DNA from: Peltaster fructicola
Lineage: Eukaryota; Ascomycota; Dothideomycetes
Direction of reading: 5' to 3'
DNA length: 64,000 nt
Assembly: GCA_001592805.2 (NCBI GenBank)
Contig: CP051142.1
Span: forward strand, 930,001-994,000
Below the pieces are notes generated by a model. It saw nothing but the letters and a program-made list of their open reading frames with translations, searched no databases and was not told the DNA's origin. Both the position numbers and the translations under genes were made by a program. Shown here one piece after another: positions 1 to 11,019 of the stretch (position 1 is its first letter; each line of letters begins with the position of its first letter).

Positions 1-1311
1 ATGCTCTCGTACTAAGATCCTCGTTCAGGCCTGGTTTGGGCCAGCCTTGGTTTTCAACGAAGTCTCTCAGTCTATTGATGAGTTGTGGAGCTATGGCATG
101 GAGTACGTCCTGTGGACCATATCGAGCGACGAAGTTGATGTATTCGAAGACGGCAGTGCGTAGTTTGAGGGCCTGTCGTCCTGGACCAGCTCTACTATGG
201 ATATGTTAGCAATCATTCTCCAGAGACAAGAGGCTGCACACGCTCAGCTAGGCCACTAGAAGGGCTGCCAGGACGACTTACCTCGTCATACCGTTCGTCA
301 TTGCGACGTCTTCACCATCTGCGTCCGGTAAGGCGATACCGTCCTCTATGATCCTAACCACATAGTTGCCATAAGTTGTGCTTTTGTCGATCGTACTAAG
401 AGGTTCAGTGTCCTGGTTCTGAGTGGTGGCGAGGCTCGCGGTATGCTGCCTTGTCCGAAATACGAAGCGAACAGGGTGTCCAATACAGCTGTGTCTTCGA
501 GATCGATTGTGGGCAGCGTGCGCTTCATCAAATCATCACCGAGATCGCTGACAGTCGAAGCAGAATCCGCAGATGCATATAGAGCTGGAAGGAAGCGTTC
601 AGAATCCTTGAACAGGCCGCTTGCAAGCAGACGGACAGCAAGAATCTTTGTACGCAAGATATTCAAGCCGCCGTTTGAGGGTGACCAGACATCAGGTTTA
701 TCCTGGACACTGAAGAAGGCGCAGTCATCCCTACTGAGGCCCGGGCATGTGGTTCGCTGTGGTGTGTATAGCACGAGCTTGCCAAGCCATCGAGCTATAG
801 ATGATGCATCTTCCTCTGAGACTTCATACTTTGTCCTCAACTCGAGGTCCTCTTTACTTGCTCGAAGTGGCAATATGAAGTGTTCGAGAAGTCTGAGAAA
901 GAGATTGAAGACCTGTGCAGCGTGCGTGCCGGCGGTCGCGAAGCCTCCGATGATCAGCGGTAGCAGCTCAGCCTTCTCGCTGCTCGATAGTCGATCTATG
1001 CCTTGTTGTATGTACAAGATGTCGAAGTGTCGTACCAAAGGTGTCTGCTGTTCCTTGAACTGCTTGACCAACGCAGCAACCGGTAGTTGAATCGAGTCTG
1101 GCTTGACTCTTGTGTTGACATGCTGGCATACCGAGATGACCTTGTTGCGAACACTCACGTGGTCTGATGCTAGTTTGAGAAGAAGAGGTGCGAGATATGT
1201 CTTGAGAGTAGCCTCGAGCTTGGCATCCGTGTCGGTCAAGGCAATGCGCATCTCTACCTTACCGACTAGAGCCAGCTCGCGCTGTTCAGCGCTTTGGCTA
1301 TTGGTAGCCAT
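1..1311 (-). CDS. ECM29: Proteasome adaptor/scaffold Ecm29, N-terminal part (cut by left edge)
   Basis: N-terminal HEAT-repeat region of Ecm29, which tethers and quality-controls the 26S proteasome (nucleus and cytoplasm). The ATG is at 1311. The first 100 residues carry the family's opening (ALVGKVEMRIALTDTDAKLE, then a conserved stretch around KLASDHVSVRNKVISVCQHV). An intron lies at about 195-281 (GTAAGT donor, CATAG acceptor), and the exon at 1-194 continues with RTAVFEYINFVARYGPQDVL, typical of the family, then runs off the window. Within exon 1 the frame slips by one base near 382-385, a run of four A on the coding strand: before it the protein reads LLVRSTK, after it STTYGNYVVRIIEDG. 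One extra A would join them, so a homopolymer base-call error is likelier than a dead gene. It is divergent from the ERV2 gene. Family assignment is by remembered similarity. Confidence 0.85.
195..281 (-). other. ECM29 intron (87 bases)
   Basis: GTAAGT donor at 281 and TCCATAG acceptor at 195 on the minus strand. Removing it joins NGMT to SRAGPGRQALKLRTAV in one frame, as expected for Ecm29. It is longer than most introns in this window (44-60 bases). Confidence 0.75.
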
Positions 1312-1782
1312 GTCGTTGTGCTCGATGTAGTGGTGACCAGGGTTATGTCAAACGCATGCCGAGTAAGGCGAAGTGTATGTGCGAACTCAACACATTTTAT
1401 CGATACCAAAGTCGCTGAGAGTAGCAGCGGTCAGGCAAGCAGAGTTACGTGACCGTACTTATGCCTAGTCGTTTCTGCGCCACAGGCAGATATGTGTACG
1501 TGATCAAGGCGATCTTTGGGGAGATCTCACTGTGGAGACACTCCAGATCGTCATCATCCTCTGCATTCTATATATACACAGTCTGTCATTTCATATTAAT
1601 GCTAATCTGAGCTACAAGTATTGGATGCGCTATCAAGAGTATGCGCAAGAGGCGTCATCAAACATTGTGTTTATTGAGCCTGCTGACGAGAGCTGTCGCT
1701 ACAACATCCTCACCATTTCCATAATCTCAACAGCACTTACCTCCAAGATCACCACCGTTCTCTATATCCACGAAGAAGCACA
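1312..1782. promoter_or_regulatory. Divergent promoter region ECM29/ERV2
   Basis: This 471-base gap lies between two start codons pointing away from each other, so it should hold both promoters. A TATA-like stretch (CTATATATACA) lies near 1568-1578, about 205 bases upstream of the ERV2 ATG. No coding sequence is supported. Confidence 0.5.
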
Positions 1783-2379
1783 ATGCCGGTCAAGGCTACA
1801 CCTCGATTCATCTTCCTGTTGATCACCTGCTCAGTATTGCTCGGAATCATCTTTGTCACATCTTTCCGCTACCAACCGCAAGGCACTCGCGATCCAGCCC
1901 GGGGCACTATCGAAGAAGGTCGCAATGGTCACCGACCACTCATGGAGATAGAAGAGGAGGTTGACATGACGATGGTGAAGAGCGGCAGTATCATGCCGAA
2001 GCTAGGCAACGAGACGGCCAAGGCAGAGCTGGGCAGAGCTACTTGGAAGTACTTCCATACTGTGATGGCGCGTTTCCCGGACAAGCCTACACAAGAAGAG
2101 AGCACGACATTGTCATCGTACATACAACTCTTCCAGAGACTCTATCCTTGCGGAGAGTGTGCAGACCACTTTGGCGAGATCTTGAAGCGGTTCCCTCCTC
2201 AGGTGTCGTCGAGAATAGCGGCTGCTACTTGGGCGTGTCATGTTCACAACGAGGTCAATAAGAGTTTGAGTAAGGATCTGTTTGACTGCGCGAACATTGG
2301 GGACTTCTATGATTGCGGCTGTGCGGACGATAAGAATAAGACGGCTGGTGGAACCACGACACGCCAAGGCATATCTTGA
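1783..2379 (+). CDS. ERV2: FAD-linked sulfhydryl oxidase, Erv2 type (ER membrane)
   Basis: Erv1/ALR-family thiol oxidase of 198 residues that makes disulfides in the ER and passes electrons via FAD to oxygen. The N-terminus has a signal-anchor (about residues 8-26, FIFLLITCSVLLGIIFVTSF), which points to Erv2 rather than mitochondrial Erv1. The Erv domain spans about 85-190. It begins with the LGRATWKYFHTVMARFPDKP helix, carries the redox pair CGEC and FAD-binding WACHVHNEVNKSL, and ends with a second Cys pair (CGC near 179-181) that could be the shuttle disulfide, as in yeast Erv2. It is a single exon. The first ATG gives a good anchor, so it is kept. Family is firm; localisation is inferred. 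Confidence 0.9.
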   Translation: MPVKATPRFIFLLITCSVLLGIIFVTSFRYQPQGTRDPARGTIEEGRNGHRPLMEIEEEVDMTMVKSGSIMPKLGNETAKAELGRATWKYFHTVMARFPDKPTQEESTTLSSYIQLFQRLYPCGECADHFGEILKRFPPQVSSRIAAATWACHVHNEVNKSLSKDLFDCANIGDFYDCGCADDKNKTAGGTTTRQGIS

Positions 2380-3358
2380 GTGCAGAGGATAGGACTGACG
2401 AATAGAGCTACGACCGAGGGATGCCGTGCTCTCAGACAGATGCTACGCCTGGCGAACGCCTTGACGGCTCTGATGGACGCGCACTACCATTTCATGCTGC
2501 CTTACCAGCCAACGCCAGAGTGCCGAAAGACATACCTGACCACCAACACCGTGGTACGACTTCATCATCATGAACATTGCATCACCAGCCAGTCCAGTCT
2601 TAAGGACTTGCAAATGCAACCTGATCAGACAGAAGGCAATGTGAGATGGACGATCTTATACCCAGTGATGCTGTTGCTATATAATATATACCTGGGCGGT
2701 AGCAGATGCTCTGTTATCATCAATCACAAACGCCTTTCTTCAATACCGTGCGAGCTTTTGTTGTCTGCATCCATCAGATGGACGAATGACGAAACGTATG
2801 TGCAGCTGCGTAGTTACGCCAGCCGAGATGGTACAGTAGAACCCTTCACCTAAGTCGCACTTACTGCCATCGTGGACGAAAGACTCCCGTTCTATACTCT
2901 ATGTGTCTTTGAGGATTCGTGTTCACGCTGCTTGTTGCTCGGCCATGCTTTGACTGATGTTTTGCGGCCGTTGTTGTCGTCCTTTTGATGTGCAGAAGTT
3001 GGAAAAGTCATGTCTATATCGTAGTCAGTTTGTCGCAAACGTCGTTTGTTATACGTTTGGAATGCTAGAGGCCGTTGACCGAGCGAGTCGGGTAGTTCAT
3101 TGTCGTAAAGGAGAAGAAAAGTTGTGTCCAGGCGATCGTTTGCTGGCTCACAAGAGCTCTGGCTGCCGCGAATCACCATGCGATTGTCCATGTTCATGCC
3201 ATAGACCTTCCAGCATCGCGCACAGCAACTGTGCTGAATAAGGTACTAGCTTCGACAGACTGAAAAAACATCACAAGCATTTTCGCCCCAGTGCCTTCAG
3301 AGGCCAAAGCTTGATGCGCGATGATCGTGGCCGTACGTAGAGATGTTGGGCGATCGCT
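2380..3358. other. Intergenic, no gene supported
   Basis: This 979-base stretch lies between ERV2 and the end of the C2H2 factor gene, two convergent genes. It holds open frames up to 157 codons, but their translations are low-complexity mixtures with no recognisable domain and shift across strands. I treat it as 3' flanks of both genes. Confidence 0.5.
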
Positions 3359-4968
3359 CTAAGACCACACTATGCCACCGTTGCCAGACATGTCATTACC
3401 AAGGTCGTTTGGGAAGTGCTTTTGATCGTGCTCAGACTTGATATTCTCGTTGTTTTGAGAACTTGCTCCTGAAGCCACATTGCCGTTCATGAAGCCGTCC
3501 TGGCTGTTCTGATTGAAGATGCGATTCTGTTCGAGGTGGGCGTGATTAGCATCCCCATTTGGGCTCTGTTGATGTGGGCTGTTGGAGTGGTTGTGATCGA
3601 ATCGTGAGGTGGCGTGGTTCAGGAAGGACAATGGCTGTGGTACGCTTGGGTTGCTGAAGTATGCGCCGTTGATAGGTTGTTGGCTGAAGGCATAAGCTGA
3701 AGGGACCTGGTTGCCATTGCTCACAGATGGCAAGCCGTAACCGTGCATGTTTGGCGCAAACGACTGTCCATTGGACATCTGCTCTCCCGCACCACCATTA
3801 CCGAGGATGCCAAGACCTGCGATGCTGTTTCGGTGGCTCATGCTTGCAGGAGAAATGAGTGAATTGGCACGAGATGATCTCGTAGACACATCGCCGGTGA
3901 CAGTAGGACTGTTGTCGCTCAAGCCGCCATTGTTGTAGCCACCTGTTACCTCTTGCAGTCCGGCGAGTCCAATAGGTCCATCCTGTTGAGTCATCGACAG
4001 TCTGTTCGAGTTGTTGCCGCGGCGCTGGTGAGCGAGGTGATTAGCACCGGTCGGGTTGCCACGTCGGATGGAGCACTTCTGGAAGTGTCTCTTCAGAATG
4101 TCACTTCGACTAAAAGTGTCTTTACACAAGTGACAGCTGTATGGACGATCGCCAGTATCTGAATTACGTCAGCATGTATACTCGAATGTACTCCGATATA
4201 CTCACGTCGCAGCATATGTCTCTTGAGATGCTTAGCGTGCAAGTACTGCTTGTTGCAATGCAGACAAGGATATTTGCCATCAGCATCCTTTTGAGGCATC
4301 ATGTTCTTAATAGACGATCCAGCGCCCTGAGATGTGGCAGGTGGGCGACCAGGAGCACTTGGTAGTATCCCTCGACGTCCTTGAGAGCCAACCACATGTG
4401 TAGGAGCCTCCTCATTCTGCAAGAAAGATGTCTGTTGTCCGAGATGATGAGGCGCGGATAGACTCGACAATGGTGCCAGTGAAGTCGCGATGGCTGGGCG
4501 CAGCGCTTGGAGACCATTCGATGGTGGAAGAGGTGTAGTTGATGTTGGAGATGGGTACAGCATAGACTGAGACATTGGATAATGTGCGTAGGCGTTTGGT
4601 GGACCCATAGCGGAGGCTGGTGAAACATGGGAGTAGGCGCTGGCAGTACCGTTCGCTATCGAGGAAGAAGTGGGTGTATGTGCTGTCGTGGGAGTTGGGG
4701 CTCCACTGTTGTTGCTGTGAGCATAAGACATTGAGCCGAAGTGCGCATAGCCATTCTGTGCGCTCTGCAATGGCGGCAGTGTTGGGTGTGATGCGTCTTG
4801 CTGTGCTGGTGATTGCTGTGTCGACGCTGACTGAGATGCTTGTTGTTGCTGCTGTTGACTCGATGCTTGTCCGGGCAAAGAATAAGATCCCATATGCGGA
4901 GCTTGCTGAGCAGGGCTCTGCTGGCTCTGCGAGTATGGAAGATACGAAGAATTGAACTGGTTATCCAT
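3359..4968 (-). CDS. C2H2 zinc-finger transcription factor (two tandem fingers)
   Basis: This is a 520-residue protein from two exons (4206-4968 and 3359-4158) with a 47-base intron at 4159-4205 (GTGAGT...TTCAG). The N-terminal 230 residues are Gln/Ser/Pro-rich, with a short poly-Q. Finger 1 (about 233-255) reads YPCLHCNKQYLHAKHLKRHM and finger 2 (about 262-285) reads YSCHLCKDTFSRSDILKRHF. They are joined by a TGDRP linker that the splice restores exactly, and followed by a conserved basic tail (KCSIRRGNPTG). The C-terminal part is Asn/Gln/Ser/His-rich and ends in GNGGIVWS. The finger pair is typical of a conserved Pezizomycotina regulator family, but I cannot give a gene name or targets. DNA binding in the nucleus is inferred from the fingers. 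Confidence 0.85.
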
Positions 4969-7575
4969 GACTGTAGTTTATTCACACAATAGTGAAGTGG
5001 AGAAGGTGTGTGGAGTGTCGGAGAGAGAAGGCGCAAAAGATTGGAATGTCCAGCAGCTAGGAGCTCTCATCTGAGTTCTCGCACGACGTCAGCTGTGATG
5101 AAGAAGAATTTGGAAGTCAAGTGACCGGAGCAGCGACGATGGTTGAGGCTGCTGGTATTGTCCTTCCTGGCGAGTCTAAAAGAGCAGTTCCTGACTGCCA
5201 AATGGTGAGAGTTTGAAAGTGTCGTGAATGAGAAGCCTCGAGTGGTGTGTGTGCGATGTCTGCCGTCAACTGATGGATGTTGTCAGTAGCAGAGATGGAA
5301 AGTGGGTTCCACACAGCAACGCGTGGGTGGTCCTCTGCGGCAGTGGGACGGGAAGTCAGGCGCTGGAGCTCTGACGAAGGCGCGAGCAAGAGTGGTAAAG
5401 GTCAAGACCACTGAAATTTTCTTTGGGAAAATTGTTGAGCCTGAGTTCTTTTCCTGATCTGCTACTATTGCCGTTTGGTGCAGCCGGCCGATGATGTACC
5501 GTGCTCAAATCTGCTTGGTGAGCGTATGAGATATGCCACGCGTCCTTGGACCTTCCTGGCGACGTGAAGAACAGCAAGAGAGTGCTTGTAATAGCCTCAG
5601 TTACTCGATGTCTGGAAAAGGTGTGGTGTTTTGATATTGATCAGCAAGCCTCACTGTGGACCTGGGCGGTGCGCGCGTGTTTGGCGAAAGAGGTGGAGCA
5701 CTCTTGCGTGTTGTGATGGTTATGCCGGCAATAATAATGGCCTCTGCTCCTCTTGCACTCGAAGGAGGATTGAGTCGTTCACCCTACGCCTGCACGTAAT
5801 AGCGGGTCCAAGGAGACGATTCCGAGGAACTGGTTGCGGCTCTTGAGGATTGTTACTTTGCTGACAACAAGAGATGGACGGTACTGGGTCAAGGATCAAT
5901 TGACTCTGCTTGATGCGGCCTTGACTCGATACACAGGGCTTGTTGAGGAAGAGGAGAAGAAGGCGATTGCTGACGAATACGAATAGAGAGAAACCCGAAG
6001 ACTCGCCGATTTCGTTCACTTCGCACTGGAAGCAGAGGCACGATAAAATGCTACGTCACATCTGACGGAAGAAAGCATATTCGCCCACGCGTTTCTACCT
6101 AGTTTACGGTGGCTGCCTTCGAGAACAACACCATGGTCAGCACAGAGATGCTTCTGCTCGCTCGCAGCGCTTATCGATCAACTCTCGATACATCGCAGCC
6201 CACTCTTCAGCCAATATACGCTGCTCGCCAAAGCCCACCCTGCTGCAAAGGATTTCTCGCTGACTTGCATGCTCTCGGCTAACGAACTGCCGATGTGCTC
6301 ATTGTGGCTGTGTTTCACTACACGCTCACTCCTGAGATATTATAGCAACGGCATCCTTCGTGGTCGTCGTCACTTAGGACGAACGGCGGACGGAGCTGAA
6401 TTACCATACCACAAGAATCTGCTACACAGCATCCGGCGCTGCCGTGTTATGAGAATGTCACTTCGACGATCAATGCCACTTTGAGGCACGATAGTGCAAT
6501 CACTGCTCGGCTGCAGCCGGTCTTGCACATGGGCAGAGGAACCCTGCTGTGTTGGAGGAAGCCTTGGAAACTATTCTGATCTTACTCGCAGCGAGACTGA
6601 CATTCAAGCATGTCACGATGGATTGATGTCTGGCCTTCAGGGCCTCCCCCAAGCTAACTCGACTCTTATCGGCAGTTGTGTCCAGTCGTATCCATCACGA
6701 TCGCAACGTGGATTCCCGAGCTACAGCAATGAAGAATGCACATCGAATACTCTTGCTGGCGACCAACGCTTGAAACTGTGCCACATCGCAACGTATACGC
6801 CGCCGGCGAAGCAGGGATAAGCAACCACGACATAGTCTGTACCACCTGAGAAATATGCTAAGCGACCGATCGCCAAATCTCGCTTGTCGCTGTCGGATTG
6901 TGACCTCCATGAGCCATGGGGCATACGGTATACATATCAGACATGATGATGACAGCTGTCAGGTTGTCAAGACTACAGCAGTATTCTTGAAGCATCGTGG
7001 AAAGCCAACATGATCTGCTGGAATGGCCGCATATTCTTTCGCAGCGCCCCTGCCGTAATACCTACTCACGCGACCAGTGCGTGCAGCAACAGCTTAACAC
7101 TGCATACCTCACCGCTGATAGCGGGAGCTGCTCCGTGGCCATACATCGTTCGCCAACTACATCTTGCTTGCCTTCTACGATTGTTGGGATCACAATATCC
7201 CAGCTCTTCCTTGATGCATCAGCAGAGCTCCAGACGACCACTCACCTTGCTTCGACTTCACTGCTGCAGTGGCTATATTCTTGCACCATTGTATTACAGT
7301 CGTGATCGCTGAGATCAGACGACGTATCCGGCCAACACTTGTAGTCCTGCAAAGCTTTGCTACAGAATTTGACACACCTCCCGCCAGACCGGGTCCGGTG
7401 GAGGCACAAGGCACCGAACCAGTATAATCGGAGAATCCTTCGCAGCCACTCGTCGTTCAAAGCATCTCTGAACAACACCGAACGCATAAGGGCATTCAGA
7501 GACCGGGTATTTGTGTCGGATGTCCCATTTGGGCATGCCGTGTGCTGTCATCACCCCCTCTCCATGTGAAGAGGT
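4969..7575. other. 2.6 kb gap: leader/promoter of the C2H2 gene; no gene supported
   Basis: This stretch lies between the start of the C2H2 gene (minus) and the DAK-like gene (plus). Open frames up to 110 codons occur on both strands, but none shows a domain, splice-joined continuity or family resemblance. Long upstream leaders are common in fungal regulator genes, so part is probably 5' UTR. Several short upstream ATGs are present on the minus strand just above 4968. Confidence 0.5.
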
Positions 7576-9214
7576 ATGAGTACCTTGGGTCGTCAGGTAA
7601 GAGCTCATTCCTCCATCGTACCGACCATGTCTATTGTCGTTGAACCCACAGTACCATACTCTTCTGCTGTCCTTGATCTCGATAACCCTCACCGCTGGAA
7701 CAGTCTCTTTCCGCTCATAAGGGCCTCAGTTATACCCGTACAGACGTGCAATGGTCAAACGATCCTTGTAGACCAGACGAAAGCATCAAGTAGGGATGTT
7801 CATGTTGCGGTAGTTGGCAGACTAGGCCACTTTCCCAGTAAGCTGCTTGACAACAAGGACGTGACAGCTGTAGTCAACCAACAACAATATACCGGTGTGC
7901 TCACAGCTCAGGACATCACACGTGCGATCAAGCAGTCTGGAGTGGATATCGCACAGGGTGTGGTCGTACTGCACTCGGGAAGTCAGCAGCGAGTACACTC
8001 ACAAGGGTCAGACGTCCTCGATGTCGAGACGAATGGCGAGTTCGAGCTAAATCACCTGCTTTGCCTTATTGGCAGTGCCACCACGACCTGTCGGCAGTCG
8101 ATTTATCAGGTTGCGGACCTGATCAAGCTGTTCCACAGGAACGTCAGCACTACGAGATCGCTCTTTGGTATTGCAAAGATCAATGGCGATCCGGCCTTAC
8201 TGCACACTGATGGAGCGAGAGCATTCGAGCAAGCCAAGCATGCGATTGAGAAGGATCTAACACATATCTTCGCCTCGCAGTCCGTGCAGCAGGATCCGAC
8301 GGTCTACTCTGTGCACTACAGTGATCTTAATGGGCTCAGTCGTCTAGAGAACTACATTCTTGCTGCAGAGCTGGGTCAACTACTTGGTGAGCGCAGAATG
8401 GCTGTAAAGAATTACACTAACATCTACTACAGAAGCGCGAGGACTGACATACAAGCTTTCTCATTCAACAGTACTCGACCGTGAAGAACTCGCCAGAGGA
8501 TATAGCATTTCTGTGTGTCCAGTCCCAGCTCGCTATCTCGATGCACAACCAAAGGCAGACATTCACAACCGCAGTCCTCAAGCCGCAAATCACGCTCAAT
8601 CACAAGCAACAAGCACAGTCATGTCGTTTTCCGATGCACAAGCTAAACGCTGTATTCAAGCTGGATGTAACGCAGTCATCAAGGCCGAGCCTACCATCAC
8701 AAAATACGACACCATCGTTGGCGACGGCGATTGTGGCTACACTCTTCGCGATGGCGCAAGGCAAGTCCTGCAGTTCATCGAGGACAAAGACCTCAGTCGA
8801 CTACCTGTTGCAGTCAATGGCCTTGTCCACAATCTGGAAGTCAACATGGGAGGGACGTCGGGAGCCTTGTACTGCATCTATCTGACCGCACTAGCCTCGT
8901 CCCTGAGCACAGAGTCAACAATAGCCAAGGCTCTTCAGGATGCACTCAAGGAACTGTCGAAGTATACCAAAGCCAGAGTCGGGGATCGTACGATGATGGA
9001 TACTCTCATACCATTCACCGAGACATTCGCAGCGACAGGTAGTTTGCGCGCAGCATTGACAAAGGCTCGAGCTGGTGTTGAGAGCACGAAGGCACTGCAA
9101 GCACAGCTTGGGAGGAGCTCATATCTGGAAGAGAGCATCACGCAGGGAGTGCCTGATCCGGGAGCATATGGTCTGTTGGTGCTACTGGAAGGCATGTCGT
9201 TGCTTGAGCATTGA
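7576..9214 (+). CDS. Dihydroxyacetone-kinase-like protein: degenerate Dak1 half + intact DhaL/Dak2 half
   Basis: Two exons (7576-8386 and 8433-9214) with a 46-base intron (GTGAGC...CTACAG) give up to 530 residues; a second ATG at 7627 (MSIVVEP) would give 513. The C-terminal half is a normal DhaL (ATP-binding) domain: IVGDGDCGYTLRDGA supplies the Mg-binding Asp cluster, then VNMGGTSGALYCIYL and ARVGDRTMMDTLIPF. The N-terminal half keeps only the outline of Dak1. Where the family has GGGSGHEP, this protein has GRLGHFPSK, and the half is about 100 residues short. In true kinases the Dak1 half binds dihydroxyacetone covalently through a His, so this protein may not be a glycerone kinase. The alignment is by eye. 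The start is uncertain. Confidence 0.75.
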
Positions 9215-9672
9215 AACAGAGATGATTTGCTGTTTCGTGACAGCCAGTCGATGTGCATTTGGTGTACAATAGCCATTCAATGTACTTTGAAATATGACGG
9301 ACTCATCAACTTCTCAACATGGCTCTGTCATGCCAAAACGTAGCTCTTCCGACTAGATGAGTGCCGATCTATGAAATTTGTCGTCACAGCAGTGATTGGC
9401 ATCTTGTAGGAAGACATACATTCAGTTCCTATAGAGCCTTCGTTCCTGATAAAGAGCTCCAACCAGGGTCTGGCGCCAAGACTGGAGGAGCAGTTCAACG
9501 GTCTCGTCTAACCGCGCTCCATCAAAAGTTTGCGACGACCGTGGTACTCAGTACTGCAGCCTTACCTGCATTGATACCAGATATAGGTCATCATGAGATG
9601 TAAGTTGTGCATCTTCGACACTTCCTGCATTCCTCCTTAACTGCACATACGACACCAGCGCTGCCTGCTGCA
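9215..9672. other. Gap, no gene supported
   Basis: This 458-base stretch lies between the DAK-like gene and the barrel-protein gene on the same strand. An 80-codon open frame at 9361-9603 has no recognisable content. It probably holds the DAK-like 3' UTR and the next promoter. Confidence 0.45.
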
Positions 9673-10409
9673 ATGGATGACAAGCATGCTGCCGCTCCAG
9701 ATACAATCACCAAGGAGGTCCAGGTCCCCGAATGGGAGCATACAGCTGCCCATGGCCCTCTTGCAGCCACGACAACGAGGACTTCGATATTGTCCAGGTT
9801 CAGCGCAAAGTACAAAGCGGCAGTGTTCTCCGTCTCCTCGTTCTTGGGCAGTAGTGGTAGTGGAAGGCGGAGGTGTGGTATGACGAGACGGACGCTGCTA
9901 CTGGTAGTCTTGGCTGTTTTCCTGATCGTCGTCGCCATTATCATTGGCCTGGCCGTCGGACTCACTCGCAAACAGTAAGTCATCAGGGTCGAATGAATCT
10001 GCACTGCTGACAGTTGCGTAGAGGTAGCTCAGGGACCTCCAACCTGCCTCTACCGGGAAACACACAAACTTTCTCAGGCGAGCTCACCTATTACGGCACA
10101 GGACTCGGAGCATGCGGTATCACCTCCAGCGATGACGACAATATCGTCGCTGTCTCTCATATCATCTTCGACGCTGCTGGCAGCTCGTCCTCGACAGGTG
10201 GCAACTCGAACAGCAATCCGCTGTGCAACCGTACACTGCGAGCGACACGATACGATAGTGCTGTAGGCCAGCAGAGGTCAGTCGATTTGACGGTTGTCGA
10301 TCGGTGTGTAGGATGTGCTGCGAGTGATCTGGACACGAGTATTGGAGTATTTGGCGAGATGGCGGACATTGCGCAAGGCAGAGTTGACGTGAGTTGGGCG
10401 TGGCTCTAG
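9673..10409 (+). CDS. Membrane-anchored RlpA-like double-psi beta-barrel protein
   Basis: Exons 9673-9974 and 10022-10409 flank a 47-base intron (GTAAGT...GCGTAG), for about 229 residues. Residues 1-75 are polar (cytosolic side), followed by a basic stop (GRRRCGMTRR) and one membrane helix (LLLVVLAVFLIVVAIIIGLA). The C-terminal 120 residues form an RlpA-like barrel: GELTYYGTGLGACGI, NPLCNRTLRA, VDLTVVDRCVGC and GRVDVSWAWL, with four Cys placed as in fungal barwin/expansin-like small proteins. The layout is a type II membrane protein that displays the barrel outside the cell or in the secretory lumen. The family is often labelled riboflavin-aldehyde-forming-enzyme-like, but the activity is not established. 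I took the second Met because it lies just before the polar segment; an upstream ATG at 9607 is in frame. Confidence 0.75.
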
Positions 10410-11019
10410 CTGTGGTGGCCTAGAGCATGGCTCGCAGTGTTGTCCATGGCATTGATTTGCATAGGTATACCCAGTCGTGATTCAATCTTGCGTTTCTGAC
10501 TCGAGCATCAGAGCATCAACACACCTGCTCACAAATCGTCGTGCAGGCCACAAGGCGACGATTTCGCTGCCTTTGTGATACCAAAGATGTTTGCCAAAGG
10601 GCGATGCGAGTCTTAGCGGCAGGCAGACTCGCTACACGCATGTTTGCCAATGGTTGTCGGGCCTTCATCAGGCGGTGTTGTCGCGGTGATACTGCGCCTG
10701 CCGGATCGAGAAGACAAGAGCTTAAGCCGCGCCGTTCGTAACAGCCGCCATCTACAATCCGAGCAGCACCTGACCTTGCACCATTCTGTTCACCTACGAT
10801 CCTAAGTCACTCTATACACCATCACACTTCAACAAGATCTCGGAGTTCAAGCAATATCGATCACCGCGCAGCGAGTCACCGCCTTGTGCAACCCCGAAAG
10901 CTAGCCTCTGACTACACTCAGTATCCTGCTCACCACCACCAGTATTCCTCCTAACATACAAGAAGAGTTTAAATGCTTCACTCTCGCGACTCCTAACCAG
11001 AGCACATTCCCACTCCATC
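10410..11019. other. Gap, no gene supported
   Basis: This 610-base stretch lies between two plus-strand genes. The part just upstream of 11020 is pyrimidine/A-rich, with many CACC and CATC tracts like a fungal promoter/leader. No open frame has recognisable content. Confidence 0.45.

Noticed and set aside
2380-2853. 157-codon open frame downstream of ERV2
   Set aside because: No domain, no splice continuity, begins right after the ERV2 stop and has random-looking composition.
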